Below are positions 32,953 through 40,720 of a stretch of DNA of 64,000 nucleotides, in pieces. Below the pieces are notes generated by a model. It was not told the DNA's origin. It ran no database searches and saw only the letters and a program-made list of their open reading frames with translations. The translations under genes were made by a program, and so were the position numbers. How positions within the stretch are numbered: the first letter of the stretch is position 1; each line of letters starts with the position of its first letter. This DNA comes from Anaerolineae bacterium (GTDB lineage Bacteria; Chloroflexota; Anaerolineae; Promineifilales; Promineifilaceae). The stretch lies in contig JAHDWK010000003.1 in assembly GCA_023382655.1 (NCBI GenBank), forward strand, positions 310,001-374,000, given 5' to 3'.

Positions 32953-33858
32953 TTAGGCTGTATGCAGGTTATAGGCGAGATAGGTGATGGACTCTGTCTG
33001 ACGGAAGTTGAAGCTGTGGTAGAGGTGGAGGGCCGGGATATTGTTGGCCCAGACGCCGAGCGTCACGGCCGTGACCCCCTTTTCGGCCAGATGAGATAAG
33101 ACCAGGTGGAGGAGGGCACGGCCGTAGCCCTGCCCTTGTTTCGCCGGGATGATGCCGATAGGTTCTAGCTGGACAGTGTGGTTAGATTGGGGGCGTAACC
33201 AGACAAAACCGATGGGCGCGTCATCTTCCATTAAAAAGAGCATTTCCTCACGATGCCGCAGCATGGCCGCTACCTCAGCTTCAGTAAATGGCTGGTTCCA
33301 GGGCAGCCCGGTGAAGCAGGCGGCGTAAAGCTGGCAAAAGAGGGGGATGGCGGTGGGGAGTGGCAAGTGGCAAGTTGCAGGTTGCATGTGGCTGGTGGTT
33401 GGTGGCTGATGATCATTGACTAGTGACCGTTGACCATTGACCATTGTCAATTCCAGCATCCGTTCTTCGTGTTCGATGAAGAAGCCGTTTTTGCGCAGGA
33501 AGTGGGCGGCGGGAGTGTGCAGGTGGGGGACGGGGTAGGAGAGTTGAGAGACGGCCGTGCCCGCCAATTCTTCTTTGATGTGCGTGAGCAGGCGTGTGCC
33601 ATAACCCTGCCGCTGCCAGGTGGGGGCCACAAACCCTTCCAGTTCTACCAGGCCGGGCAGGCCGGGCACGGGCAGGATGGCGGCGTAGGCAATGGGGGTG
33701 TTGTCAACGGTGAGCGTCCAGGCACGGCCGTTCATCCGCAAAATCCCGTCTACATGCGCCCCCCAGCTTTGGCGGGTGTGCGGTTGATGAGGGAAGAGCG
33801 TGTTGTGTATGGCCGTGAGTGCTGCCGCGTCAGCCTGTTCATAAGGGCGAATCATCAA
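32953..33858 (-). CDS. Tandem GNAT acetyltransferase
   Basis: 301 aa. Two GNAT domains: N-terminal about 1-140 (acetyl-CoA loop QRQGYGTRLL) and C-terminal about 165-301 (loop KQGQGYGRALL, then VTLGVWANNIPALHLYHSFNF). The linker at about 138-167 is encoded by word repeats (GTGGCAAGT and TGACCATTGACC types) read in frame. In mycothiol synthase, two GNAT domains are likewise fused; this protein is not close enough to claim that. Acceptor unknown. Confidence 0.88.
   Translation of the reverse strand: MMIRPYEQADAAALTAIHNTLFPHQPHTRQSWGAHVDGILRMNGRAWTLTVDNTPIAYAAILPVPGLPGLVELEGFVAPTWQRQGYGTRLLTHIKEELAGTAVSQLSYPVPHLHTPAAHFLRKNGFFIEHEERMLELTMVNGQRSLVNDHQPPTTSHMQPATCHLPLPTAIPLFCQLYAACFTGLPWNQPFTEAEVAAMLRHREEMLFLMEDDAPIGFVWLRPQSNHTVQLEPIGIIPAKQGQGYGRALLHLVLSHLAEKGVTAVTLGVWANNIPALHLYHSFNFRQTESITYLAYNLHTA
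33355..33450. repeat. Word repeats embedded in the GNAT coding sequence
   Basis: GTGGCAAGTGGCAAGTTGCAGG words followed by TGACTAGTGACCGTTGACC words, the same vocabularies seen in gene gaps at 4785 and 39952, occupy the interdomain linker without shifting the frame. Confidence 0.75.
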
Positions 33859-33861
33859 TAG

Positions 33862-33890
33862 CTGTCACCTTTTCAGACCTGACGTACAAT
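33862..33890 (+). promoter_or_regulatory. Candidate promoter for the membrane gene at 33977
   Basis: CTGTCA (33862-33867), a 17-nt spacer and TACAAT (33885-33890). It faces away from the GNAT gene, which starts at 33858. Confidence 0.5.
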
Positions 33891-33917
33891 GGATTCAGGA
33901 TTTTGGAGCTTACCCCA

Positions 33918-33960
33918 TGAAGGATGAAATTCATAATTCATCCCTCATAATTCATAATTT
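33918..33960. repeat. Word repeat (ATTCATAATTCAT type)
   Basis: ATTCATAATTCATCCCTCAT followed by AATTCATAATTT lies between two alternative start codons (ATG 33917, TTG 33977). Confidence 0.65.
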
Positions 33961-33976
33961 TGAAGGAGACACGTTA

Positions 33977-34672
33977 TTGAAACGATCGTATGTGGTTTTA
34001 GAAGCGTTGGCGCCGGTGGTGGATGGCACGGCCGTGCTGCTTGGCTTTTTCTTTCTGGCCGATTTGAGCGCCTGGTTTGCCGAGCGGCGGGCAACCAATG
34101 TAGTTGCCCTGACGCTGGTTTATTTTGTCTTTTGTGTGGCAGTCTACCTGATTCGCAAGTTGGAGCCACAGTTGACGGCGGCTGAAGCGAAGCTGACTAT
34201 TCCCGAATGGTTGACGCGACGGCCGTCCATGACTGTATTCGCCGTCGTCTTTGGCCTGACACTGGCGGTGCTGCTGTTGAACCAGTTGGGGTATTGGGAA
34301 TCCATTTTTATTGTGGATGACCGCCGGTTGGGGGCGGGTGAGTCGTCGGCGTTTTTTGTGTATGCGCCGGGCGCGTTTATCGCTGCCGCTTTGTTCTATA
34401 TTCTGGTGCTGAGTGCGCCGACACGGGAAACGATCCTGGTGAACAGCCGCCGGTATGTGCCCCTGGCGCTGTTGGGGTTGGCAGGGGTGAATGGGATGAT
34501 GTTGTTGTTGACGGCCGTGTTCCAATCCCTCCATCTGCCCTGGTACCTTTTGCTACCCACCTTACTGCTGTTGTTTGGCCCGCCGCGTGTGTGGTATTTT
34601 GTGAAACGGCCGTCCTTCTTGCCGGTCATTTCCTTTCTACTGCTAACGCTGCTGCTAGTGGTAATTGGGTAA
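33977..34672 (+). CDS. Multi-pass membrane protein of unknown function
   Basis: 231 aa from TTG 33977 (AAGGAG 8 nt upstream). An ATG at 33917, also with GGAG, would add 20 residues encoded by a word repeat. About six hydrophobic helices, with a soluble loop around 85-110 (LTAAEAKLTIPEWLTRRPS) and another around 130-145. Family not recognised. The two ribosome sites flanking the repeat suggest the repeat was inserted near the start and a new start was adopted. Confidence 0.7.
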   Translation: MKRSYVVLEALAPVVDGTAVLLGFFFLADLSAWFAERRATNVVALTLVYFVFCVAVYLIRKLEPQLTAAEAKLTIPEWLTRRPSMTVFAVVFGLTLAVLLLNQLGYWESIFIVDDRRLGAGESSAFFVYAPGAFIAAALFYILVLSAPTRETILVNSRRYVPLALLGLAGVNGMMLLLTAVFQSLHLPWYLLLPTLLLLFGPPRVWYFVKRPSFLPVISFLLLTLLLVVIG

Positions 34673-34722
34673 TTGTCTGATTGGGCTGCAAGTTACCCAA
34701 TTTACTCATTTACTCAATCACC
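34661..34722. repeat. Word-repeat hairpin (GTAATTGGGTAATTG type)
   Basis: Words GTAATTGGGTAATTG...GATTGGG are complementary to ACCCAATTTACTCATTTACTCAATC. It overlaps the stop codon of the membrane gene. Confidence 0.75.
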
Positions 34723-34775
34723 TTCTTAGCAATTCCTGAATAGGGGCGGGTGAGAGCCAATCTCCGTCTTTTGCC

Positions 34776-34799
34776 TGGTATACAATAGGGTCTATACCA
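34776..34799. promoter_or_regulatory. Inverted repeat TGGTATA-N10-TATACCA over a TACAAT box
   Basis: Perfect 7-bp arms enclose a -10-like TACAAT (34781-34786), about 50-65 nt before the lipoprotein start. Typical size and position for a repressor operator. Confidence 0.5.
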
Positions 34800-34847
34800 C
34801 TCGTTGGTTAATTTTATGGAGTGAGAAGCGCCTCAATAGAAAAACGC

Positions 34848-36560
34848 ATGGTTCGTCTACTGTTAATCTGTTTGTTCTTGTTGTCCTTTTCTGCCTGTAC
34901 GTTAATGAGTGAAGCGTCGCCGGAATCGCCAACGGCCGTTGCCATTGTCACCCCCATCCTGCCCACCCCCACCGCCGCGCCAACCGTTGTGCCCACAGAC
35001 ACGGCCGTGCCCACCATCACCCCGACCCCATTTCCCCCCGATTTGTCCATCAGTCCCGAAGGAGTGCGCCTTTACCCTGTGCCGGACATTTACGCCGGGG
35101 AAAAAGTGACCTTTCAAATTCTGGCTCACGTGCCGGATAATGTAAATCCGGCTGATGTCACCGTTCATCTACTGGTGAACTACCAGGATGTGGTCAGCGG
35201 CACATTAAACGCCTCCAACTTACAGGGCAATGGCGTTGGTCTGTTTGAGTGGGCCTGGGACACCAGTGACGCCGTGGGCACACACCTGGTGCATATCATT
35301 TTAGACCGGTATGACACTATCCAGACCGGTGACGAAAACCGGGACAATAATCAGGCGGTGCTGGAAGTGGCCGTGCAAGACCCGGTGGCATTGTCACAAC
35401 CACAGCGTAATGCCGCCTGGGTCACGGCCGAAACGAACTGCTGTGTGTTGCATGTGGTCAAAGGCACGGCCGCAGAACGGGATTTGAACCAATTGATGGT
35501 GGCGGTGGAAACGGCCGTGCAGCAAGCCGCCACCCGCTTAGGTGAACAACCGGCCCGTCAACTGGATGTTTACCTGATAGACCGCGTCATAGGCCAGGGT
35601 GGGTATGCCGGTTACTCCATTGTTGTTTCGTATCTGGACCGCAGCTACGCGAACAATGGTTTCCACCAGATCATGACCCATGAAGCCGTCCACATTCTCG
35701 ACCGCCAGTTTGCCCCGGAACGCATCAATTCATTGGCCGAAGGGGTGGCGGTGTGGGCCAGCGATGGACATTACAAGCCGGAAAACATAGACCGGCGGGC
35801 GGCGGCTCTGGTGAGCATCGGCCAATATGTGCCGCTGGCGCAACTCTTTGATAATTTCTATCCGGTGCAGCATGAGATTGGTTATCTGGAATCGGCCGGA
35901 TTCGTCAAATTCCTCATTGATAACTATGGTTGGCGGCGCTTTCGTGACTTTTACAGCAGCGTGTCGGCCGATGATGCCACTACCCTGTCCGGCGCAGTAG
36001 ATATAAACTTGCAGCAGCACTTTAACCTGACACTGGCCGAAGCGGAGAGTCAATGGCTGGCTTATCTGGCGCAACTGCCGCCAGACCCGGCGACGGTGGC
36101 CGATCTGAATGCTACCATTCGTTTTTACAACATCATGCGTCATTACCAGCAGCTTTATGACCCTACCGCTTTTTTCCTGACGGCGTGGCTGCCCCACCCG
36201 GAAACATTGGAAAGAGAGGGCAATCCGGCTGACCTGACCCGGCATCCCCAGGATGAGGTGAATGTGACGTTGGAGGTGATGTTGCAGGCAACAGACACGG
36301 CCGTGCGCGTCGGCAATTACGAACAGGCCAACATCTTACTCGACAGCATCGAACGAGTGCTGAACAGCGGCGAATTCATAGACCCGCTGGCGCGTAACTA
36401 TCTGGAAGTAGTGCGCACCGCCAGTGAAGCTGACTTTGAAGTGCAGCAAATTGAGCTAAACGGCAACCAGGCTTTGGTGAAAGCCACTCCCTATAATGAT
36501 GTCCACCTGATGGAATTGACCATTATCCTCTCTGGAGGAGATTGGGTGTTGTGGCAATGA
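34848..36560 (+). CDS. Lipoprotein metallopeptidase (gluzincin, MA-like)
   Basis: 570 aa from ATG 34848. Lipobox LLSFSAC with Cys17, Thr/Pro-rich linker, an Ig-like beta domain (about 65-170), then a peptidase domain with HEAVH at about 278-282 and a downstream Glu in LAEGVAVW, the gluzincin pattern. The C-terminal 130 aa look like a separate small domain. Acts outside the cytoplasmic membrane. A GTG at 34821 is an alternative start; neither has a good ribosome site. Preceded by a palindromic operator candidate. Confidence 0.8.
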   Translation: MVRLLLICLFLLSFSACTLMSEASPESPTAVAIVTPILPTPTAAPTVVPTDTAVPTITPTPFPPDLSISPEGVRLYPVPDIYAGEKVTFQILAHVPDNVNPADVTVHLLVNYQDVVSGTLNASNLQGNGVGLFEWAWDTSDAVGTHLVHIILDRYDTIQTGDENRDNNQAVLEVAVQDPVALSQPQRNAAWVTAETNCCVLHVVKGTAAERDLNQLMVAVETAVQQAATRLGEQPARQLDVYLIDRVIGQGGYAGYSIVVSYLDRSYANNGFHQIMTHEAVHILDRQFAPERINSLAEGVAVWASDGHYKPENIDRRAAALVSIGQYVPLAQLFDNFYPVQHEIGYLESAGFVKFLIDNYGWRRFRDFYSSVSADDATTLSGAVDINLQQHFNLTLAEAESQWLAYLAQLPPDPATVADLNATIRFYNIMRHYQQLYDPTAFFLTAWLPHPETLEREGNPADLTRHPQDEVNVTLEVMLQATDTAVRVGNYEQANILLDSIERVLNSGEFIDPLARNYLEVVRTASEADFEVQQIELNGNQALVKATPYNDVHLMELTIILSGGDWVLWQ

Positions 36561-36673
36561 GGGGGCGCCCGGTGACTGGTCGCCGGCAAGATGGATCATT
36601 TTGGCTTTTATGCTACAATGCCGCTTAATAGTGGGATTGACCACTTGACGAAAAAGTGTTGAAGAGGAATCTC

Positions 36674-37174
36674 ATGATTGAAGTGGTAGTAGACAGCATT
36701 CGCATTAGCCTGGTCTCGCAGCACCGCATTGTGGTTTTGCGAGAAGTAGATAGCGAACGCCAGTTGCCCATCTGGATAGGCCCTTACGAAGCAGATGCCA
36801 TTACCATTGAACTGCAAGATGTGGAAGTTTCCCGGCCAGTGACACATGATTTATTAAAGAATGTGATTGCGGCCCTGGGGGGCAAGGTATCTCATGTATT
36901 GATCAAGGCATTGCATGACGGCGTCTTTTATGCCAGCCTGTTTGTGGATATGAACAGCGAATTGAAGGAAATTGACAGCCGCTCCTCGGACGCCATTGCT
37001 CTGGCGGTGCGGGTGAAAGTGCCCATTTTTGTGAATGAAGCGGTGATGGATGAAGTCGGCGTATTGCCTGAACCAGATATTCTGGAAGAGGAAAGCAAAG
37101 AGGCAGAAGGTGAAACACTGGATGTCTTTTCTGATTTTGTGGATTCGCTGGATTTTGAGGATTTTGACGAGTAA
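36674..37174 (+). CDS. Bifunctional nuclease family (BFN/DUF151) protein
   Basis: 166 aa. The hallmark sequence RQLPIWIGPYEADAI, then VSRPVTHDLL and RSSDAIALAVR identify the family, whose plant member has RNase/DNase activity; bacterial roles are unclear. A C-terminal acidic tail (EEESKEAEGE...DFEDFDE) is common. AGAGGA lies 5 nt before ATG 36674. It lies upstream of dnaB with a word-hairpin between. Confidence 0.92.
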   Translation: MIEVVVDSIRISLVSQHRIVVLREVDSERQLPIWIGPYEADAITIELQDVEVSRPVTHDLLKNVIAALGGKVSHVLIKALHDGVFYASLFVDMNSELKEIDSRSSDAIALAVRVKVPIFVNEAVMDEVGVLPEPDILEEESKEAEGETLDVFSDFVDSLDFEDFDE

Positions 37175-37184
37175 TCGAACACAA

Positions 37185-37296
37185 AGACCCGAAGGGTTTT
37201 GTAACCTGAGAAGGTTATTTGCCGCCCGATAAAACCTTTTGGGTCTATACAATCTTATATTGTGTAGTTAAACGTGAAACGCTCCGGTTTCACGTT
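37185..37296. repeat. Two hairpins between BFN gene and dnaB
   Basis: AGACCCGAAGGGTTTT pairs with AAAACCTTTTGGGTCT (ends near 37247). Then AACGTGAAAC (37271-37280) pairs with GTTTCACGTT (37287-37296), a terminator-like stem just upstream of the dnaB -10 box. Confidence 0.7.
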
Positions 37297-37307
37297 TTGC
37301 ATTCTGG

Positions 37308-37320
37308 TACAATTGCCCGT
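37308..37320 (+). promoter_or_regulatory. -10 box 7 nt before dnaB ATG (leaderless start)
   Basis: TACAAT (37308-37313) plus 7 nt leads directly to ATG 37321. No Shine-Dalgarno sequence and no strong -35 box. Confidence 0.45.
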
Positions 37321-39951
37321 ATGACCACCATAGACCGCCTGCCCCCTCATAGTCTGGAAGCGGAAGAAGCGATTCTGGGCTCCCTGCTGATTGACCCGGA
37401 CGCCATTTTTGACGTAGCGACCTTCCTGCGCCCGGATGCCTTTTACAGCGCCCAAAACCAGACGATATATGACGCCATTTTGTCCTTGACCGACCGGCGC
37501 GAGCCGCTCGACCTGATCACGCTGACGGAAGAACTGCGGCGGCAGGAACAACTGGAGAAGGTGGGTGGTGAAGCGTATATTATCAGCCTGATTAATGCGG
37601 TGCCCACGGCGATCAATGCGGTGAGTTACGGCCGTGTCGTGGAAGCCGCCTCCCTCCGCCGCAAACTCATTGCCGCCGCCAGCGCCATTGCCAACCTGGC
37701 CTACGATGAAGCCGAAGATGTCAACATCGTCATAGACCGCTCCGAGCAAACCCTCTTTAGCATTAGCGAACAACGGACCACCCGCGATCTGTTACCTGTT
37801 AAACAAATCGCCCGCGAATATCTGGAACGCATTGAACAACTACACGAGCGCGGTGACGACATCATCGGCGTGCCCACCGGCTTCACCGATCTAGATCGGC
37901 TGCTCGGCGGCCTGAACAAATCCGACCTGCTCATCCTGGCCGCCAGGCCGGGCATGGGAAAAACGGCCCTTCAGACCAGGATAGCCCTGACGGCCGCTAC
38001 CCGCTATGGCAAACGGGTGGCGATGTTTAATCTGGAAATGTCCGGCGAACAACTGGTGCAACGCATGATCGCCACCGAAACGCGCATAGATTCGCAGCGG
38101 CTGCGGCGCGGCAAATTGGAAGAGCATGAATGGCCCATCTTCATGGAGGCCATTGGTCGCCTGTCGGAGACGCGCATTTTCATTGACGACACCCCCTCCA
38201 TCACCTCCAACCAGCTTCGTACCAAATGCCGCCGTCTCTATGCGGAGCATGGGCTGGATTTGATCGTCATTGACTATTTGCAGTTGATGCAGGCCGAACG
38301 CTCCACCAACAATCGGGTGCAGGAGATCAGCGAGATTTCGCGCAGCCTGAAGGGGCTGGCGCGGGAACTGGATGTGCCCGTGCTGGCTGCCGCCCAACTC
38401 AGCCGGGCCGTTGAACAACGATCAGAGAAACGGCCGTTGCTTTCTGACCTGCGTGATTCTGGCTGTCTGACAGGTGATTCACTGGTAGCGATGGCCGATA
38501 CGGGCGAGCGTGTGCCCATTCGCAATCTGGTAGGGCGTCATAGTTTCCGGGTGCTGGCATTGAATGACAATACTTTGAAGGTGGAGACGGCCGTTGCCAG
38601 CCGCGCATTTTCGACAGGCATCAAACCTGTATATGAATTGAGAACACAATTGGGCCGTACCATTCGCGCTACAGCCAACCATCAATTCCGCACATTTGAC
38701 GGTTGGAAACGATTGGATGAGTTGACAACATCAGACTTCCTGGCACTGCCACGAAGCATTACCATTGACACACAGCCAACTATGCGCCACGCGGAATTAG
38801 CTCTGTTGGGCCATCTGATTGGGGATGGCTGTGTTTTGCCCCGACACGCTATTCAATACACCACACGAGAACATGATTTGGCGGAAGAGGTCGCCACCTT
38901 GTCTCTTGCAGCATTTGGTGAAGCCATCGCTCCGCGCATTCAACGGGAGCGCACATGTTACCAGGTCTATTTGACTTCAACACGCCATCACACACATGGC
39001 GTTCACAACGCCGTGACAGACTGGTTTACTGAATTGGGTATCTTTGGCTTGCGCTCCTATGAAAAGTTTGTGCCGGAAAAAGTGTTTACACAACCAGCCG
39101 AAGGCATTGCGGTGTTCCTGCGTCACCTTTGGGCAACAGATGGGTGTATAAAAGTGCGGGAGGTTGACGGCCGTGTCTATCCGGCTGTCTATTACGCTTC
39201 AAGCAGCCCGCATTTGGCGCGTGATGTGCAGACCCTCTTACTCCGTTTAGGCATCAATGCCCGTCTCAAGTGCCTGCCTCAAAATGGGAAAGGTCGTGAT
39301 CAATATCATGCAATTATCAGTGGAAATGCCGATTTACGAAAGTTTGTGGCCCATATCGGTGCCGTCGGTGCTTATAAATTACACAGTCTGCAACAATTGG
39401 AACAATATCTTAATCAGTCGGTAGCAAACACAAATCGGGACATTATTCCATTCACCGTCTGGCGCGAATATGTAACACCAGCTATGTCCATGATTGGAAT
39501 GACTAGCCGACAAATGCAAGCGGCTATCAACCAACCCTATTGCGGCACATCCTTGTACAAACAAAATGTGAGTCGTGACCGGGCCGCCCGTGTCGCCCAG
39601 GCTGTGCAATCTGATCCTTTACAGCGTTTGGCTCAAAGTGATGTTTATTGGGACAAAGTGGTTTCCGTAGAATATGTTGGTGAAGAAGAGGTTTATGATC
39701 TTACCGTTCCTGGCCCGCACAATTTTGTGGCGAATGACATTATTGCCCATAACTCAATCGAGCAAGACGCCGACGTGGTCATGTTTATCTACCGCGACGA
39801 ATACTATAATCCCGATACCACCGAACGGCCGAACATCGCCGAAATCATTATTGCCAAACACCGCAACGGCCCCATCGGCAGCATTGACCTGTATTGGCAT
39901 GGCAAACTGGCGACCTTCCGCAACCTGCAACGCCAGGAAATCAACCTGTAG
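37321..39951 (+). CDS. dnaB: Replicative DNA helicase DnaB containing an intein
   Basis: 876 aa precursor. Extein N (1-381): N-terminal DnaB domain (PPHSLEAEEAILGSLL), linker, and RecA-like domain with Walker A ARPGMGKTA and Walker B LIVIDYLQLM. The intein occupies 382-811. Extein C (812-876) resumes with SIEQDADVVMFIYRDEYY. After splicing the helicase is 446 aa, the normal size. It unwinds DNA at the fork. Start at 37321 (TTIDRLPPHS) matches the family; the longer frame upstream translates hairpins. The DnaD-like and DnaI-like genes downstream form a replication operon. Confidence 0.95.
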   Translation: MTTIDRLPPHSLEAEEAILGSLLIDPDAIFDVATFLRPDAFYSAQNQTIYDAILSLTDRREPLDLITLTEELRRQEQLEKVGGEAYIISLINAVPTAINAVSYGRVVEAASLRRKLIAAASAIANLAYDEAEDVNIVIDRSEQTLFSISEQRTTRDLLPVKQIAREYLERIEQLHERGDDIIGVPTGFTDLDRLLGGLNKSDLLILAARPGMGKTALQTRIALTAATRYGKRVAMFNLEMSGEQLVQRMIATETRIDSQRLRRGKLEEHEWPIFMEAIGRLSETRIFIDDTPSITSNQLRTKCRRLYAEHGLDLIVIDYLQLMQAERSTNNRVQEISEISRSLKGLARELDVPVLAAAQLSRAVEQRSEKRPLLSDLRDSGCLTGDSLVAMADTGERVPIRNLVGRHSFRVLALNDNTLKVETAVASRAFSTGIKPVYELRTQLGRTIRATANHQFRTFDGWKRLDELTTSDFLALPRSITIDTQPTMRHAELALLGHLIGDGCVLPRHAIQYTTREHDLAEEVATLSLAAFGEAIAPRIQRERTCYQVYLTSTRHHTHGVHNAVTDWFTELGIFGLRSYEKFVPEKVFTQPAEGIAVFLRHLWATDGCIKVREVDGRVYPAVYYASSSPHLARDVQTLLLRLGINARLKCLPQNGKGRDQYHAIISGNADLRKFVAHIGAVGAYKLHSLQQLEQYLNQSVANTNRDIIPFTVWREYVTPAMSMIGMTSRQMQAAINQPYCGTSLYKQNVSRDRAARVAQAVQSDPLQRLAQSDVYWDKVVSVEYVGEEEVYDLTVPGPHNFVANDIIAHNSIEQDADVVMFIYRDEYYNPDTTERPNIAEIIIAKHRNGPIGSIDLYWHGKLATFRNLQRQEINL
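38464..39753 (+). other. DnaB intein (430 aa) with LAGLIDADG-type endonuclease
   Basis: Begins with Cys (CLTGDSLV, block A), has block B TANHQFRT, two dodecapeptide-like motifs LGHLIGDGCV and LRHLWATDGC, block F YDLTVPGPHNFVAND, and ends HN before extein Ser. It sits in the loop DLRDSG|SIEQDAD, the classic site of cyanobacterial and Rhodothermus DnaB inteins. All splicing residues (Cys1, His in block B, terminal His-Asn, Ser+1) are present, so splicing should work. It holds two ACGGCCGT octamers. Confidence 0.93.
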
Positions 39952-40012
39952 TCATTGGTCATTGGTCATTTGTTACTGGCAGATGACCAATGACCAATGA
40001 CCAATGACCATT
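39952..40012. repeat. Word-repeat hairpin (CATTGGTCATTGGTCATT type)
   Basis: Left CATTGGTCATTGGTCATT and right AATGACCAATGACCAATG words are complementary. It fills the dnaB-dnaD gap exactly, from the dnaB stop to the next start. Same vocabulary at 45022. Confidence 0.85.
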
Positions 40013-40720
40013 ATGAAAGGCTTCCCCGGCTTCCCCGAAGGCAAACTCAGGCTAACCCAGATACCCAACCTGTTCTTCAGTGATTTGCTGCCCATCATTG
40101 ACAATCTGGCCGAACTGAAGGTAACGCTGTACGCTTTTTGGGCGCTGGGCCAGAAAGAAGGCAAAGTACGCTACCTGCGCCTGACTGACTTTATGAATGA
40201 CACGGAATTTGTAAAAGGGATGGGGCCAACCATCCAGATTGCCACGGAAAATTTGCTAGATGGAGTGGAGCGGGCGGTGGCGCGGGGCACCTTTTTGCAC
40301 ATCAACATCGAGAGTGCGGACGGTAAGATGGATTTGTATTTTTTGAATACAGAGAAGGGGCGCACGGCCGTAGATGGCATTACCCGCGGCGAATGGCGAC
40401 CCAACCCCGACCAGGACGAACCGATCACCCTCATGGTGGAACGGCCGAATATCTTCGTCCTGTATGAGCAAAACATCGGCCCACTCACCCCCGTCATTGC
40501 CGACGAACTGCGTGACGCCGAGCAGACCTACCCGCCTCGCTGGATTGAAGAGGCCATTCAACTGGCTGTGGAAAACAACGTCCGCAAATGGCGCTACGTC
40601 GTCAGCATCCTGGAACGCTGGCGGCAAGAAGGAAAACAACATGGAACCGGCCGGCGAGATACTCAAAAGGAGTTACGCCAACCAATCCCCGATGACCTCA
40701 AGGACATCATCAAGCGGTAA
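40013..40720 (+). CDS. DnaD-domain replication protein
   Basis: 235 aa. N-terminal winged-helix-like part (KLRLTQIPNLFFSDLLPIIDNLAELKVTLYAFW). The C-terminal DnaD/DnaB_2 domain is at about 150-215 (LYEQNIGPLTPVIADELRDAEQTYPPRWIEEAIQLAVENN) with WRY. DnaD proteins help load the helicase in Firmicutes. It overlaps the loader gene by 80 nt. No ribosome site before the ATG, which is the last bases of the word-repeat hairpin. Confidence 0.88.
   Translation: MKGFPGFPEGKLRLTQIPNLFFSDLLPIIDNLAELKVTLYAFWALGQKEGKVRYLRLTDFMNDTEFVKGMGPTIQIATENLLDGVERAVARGTFLHINIESADGKMDLYFLNTEKGRTAVDGITRGEWRPNPDQDEPITLMVERPNIFVLYEQNIGPLTPVIADELRDAEQTYPPRWIEEAIQLAVENNVRKWRYVVSILERWRQEGKQHGTGRRDTQKELRQPIPDDLKDIIKR

Noticed and set aside
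32953-33858. Mycothiol synthase (MshD)
   Set aside because: Two GNAT domains agree, but there are no other mycothiol genes in the window and the sequence is not specific enough.
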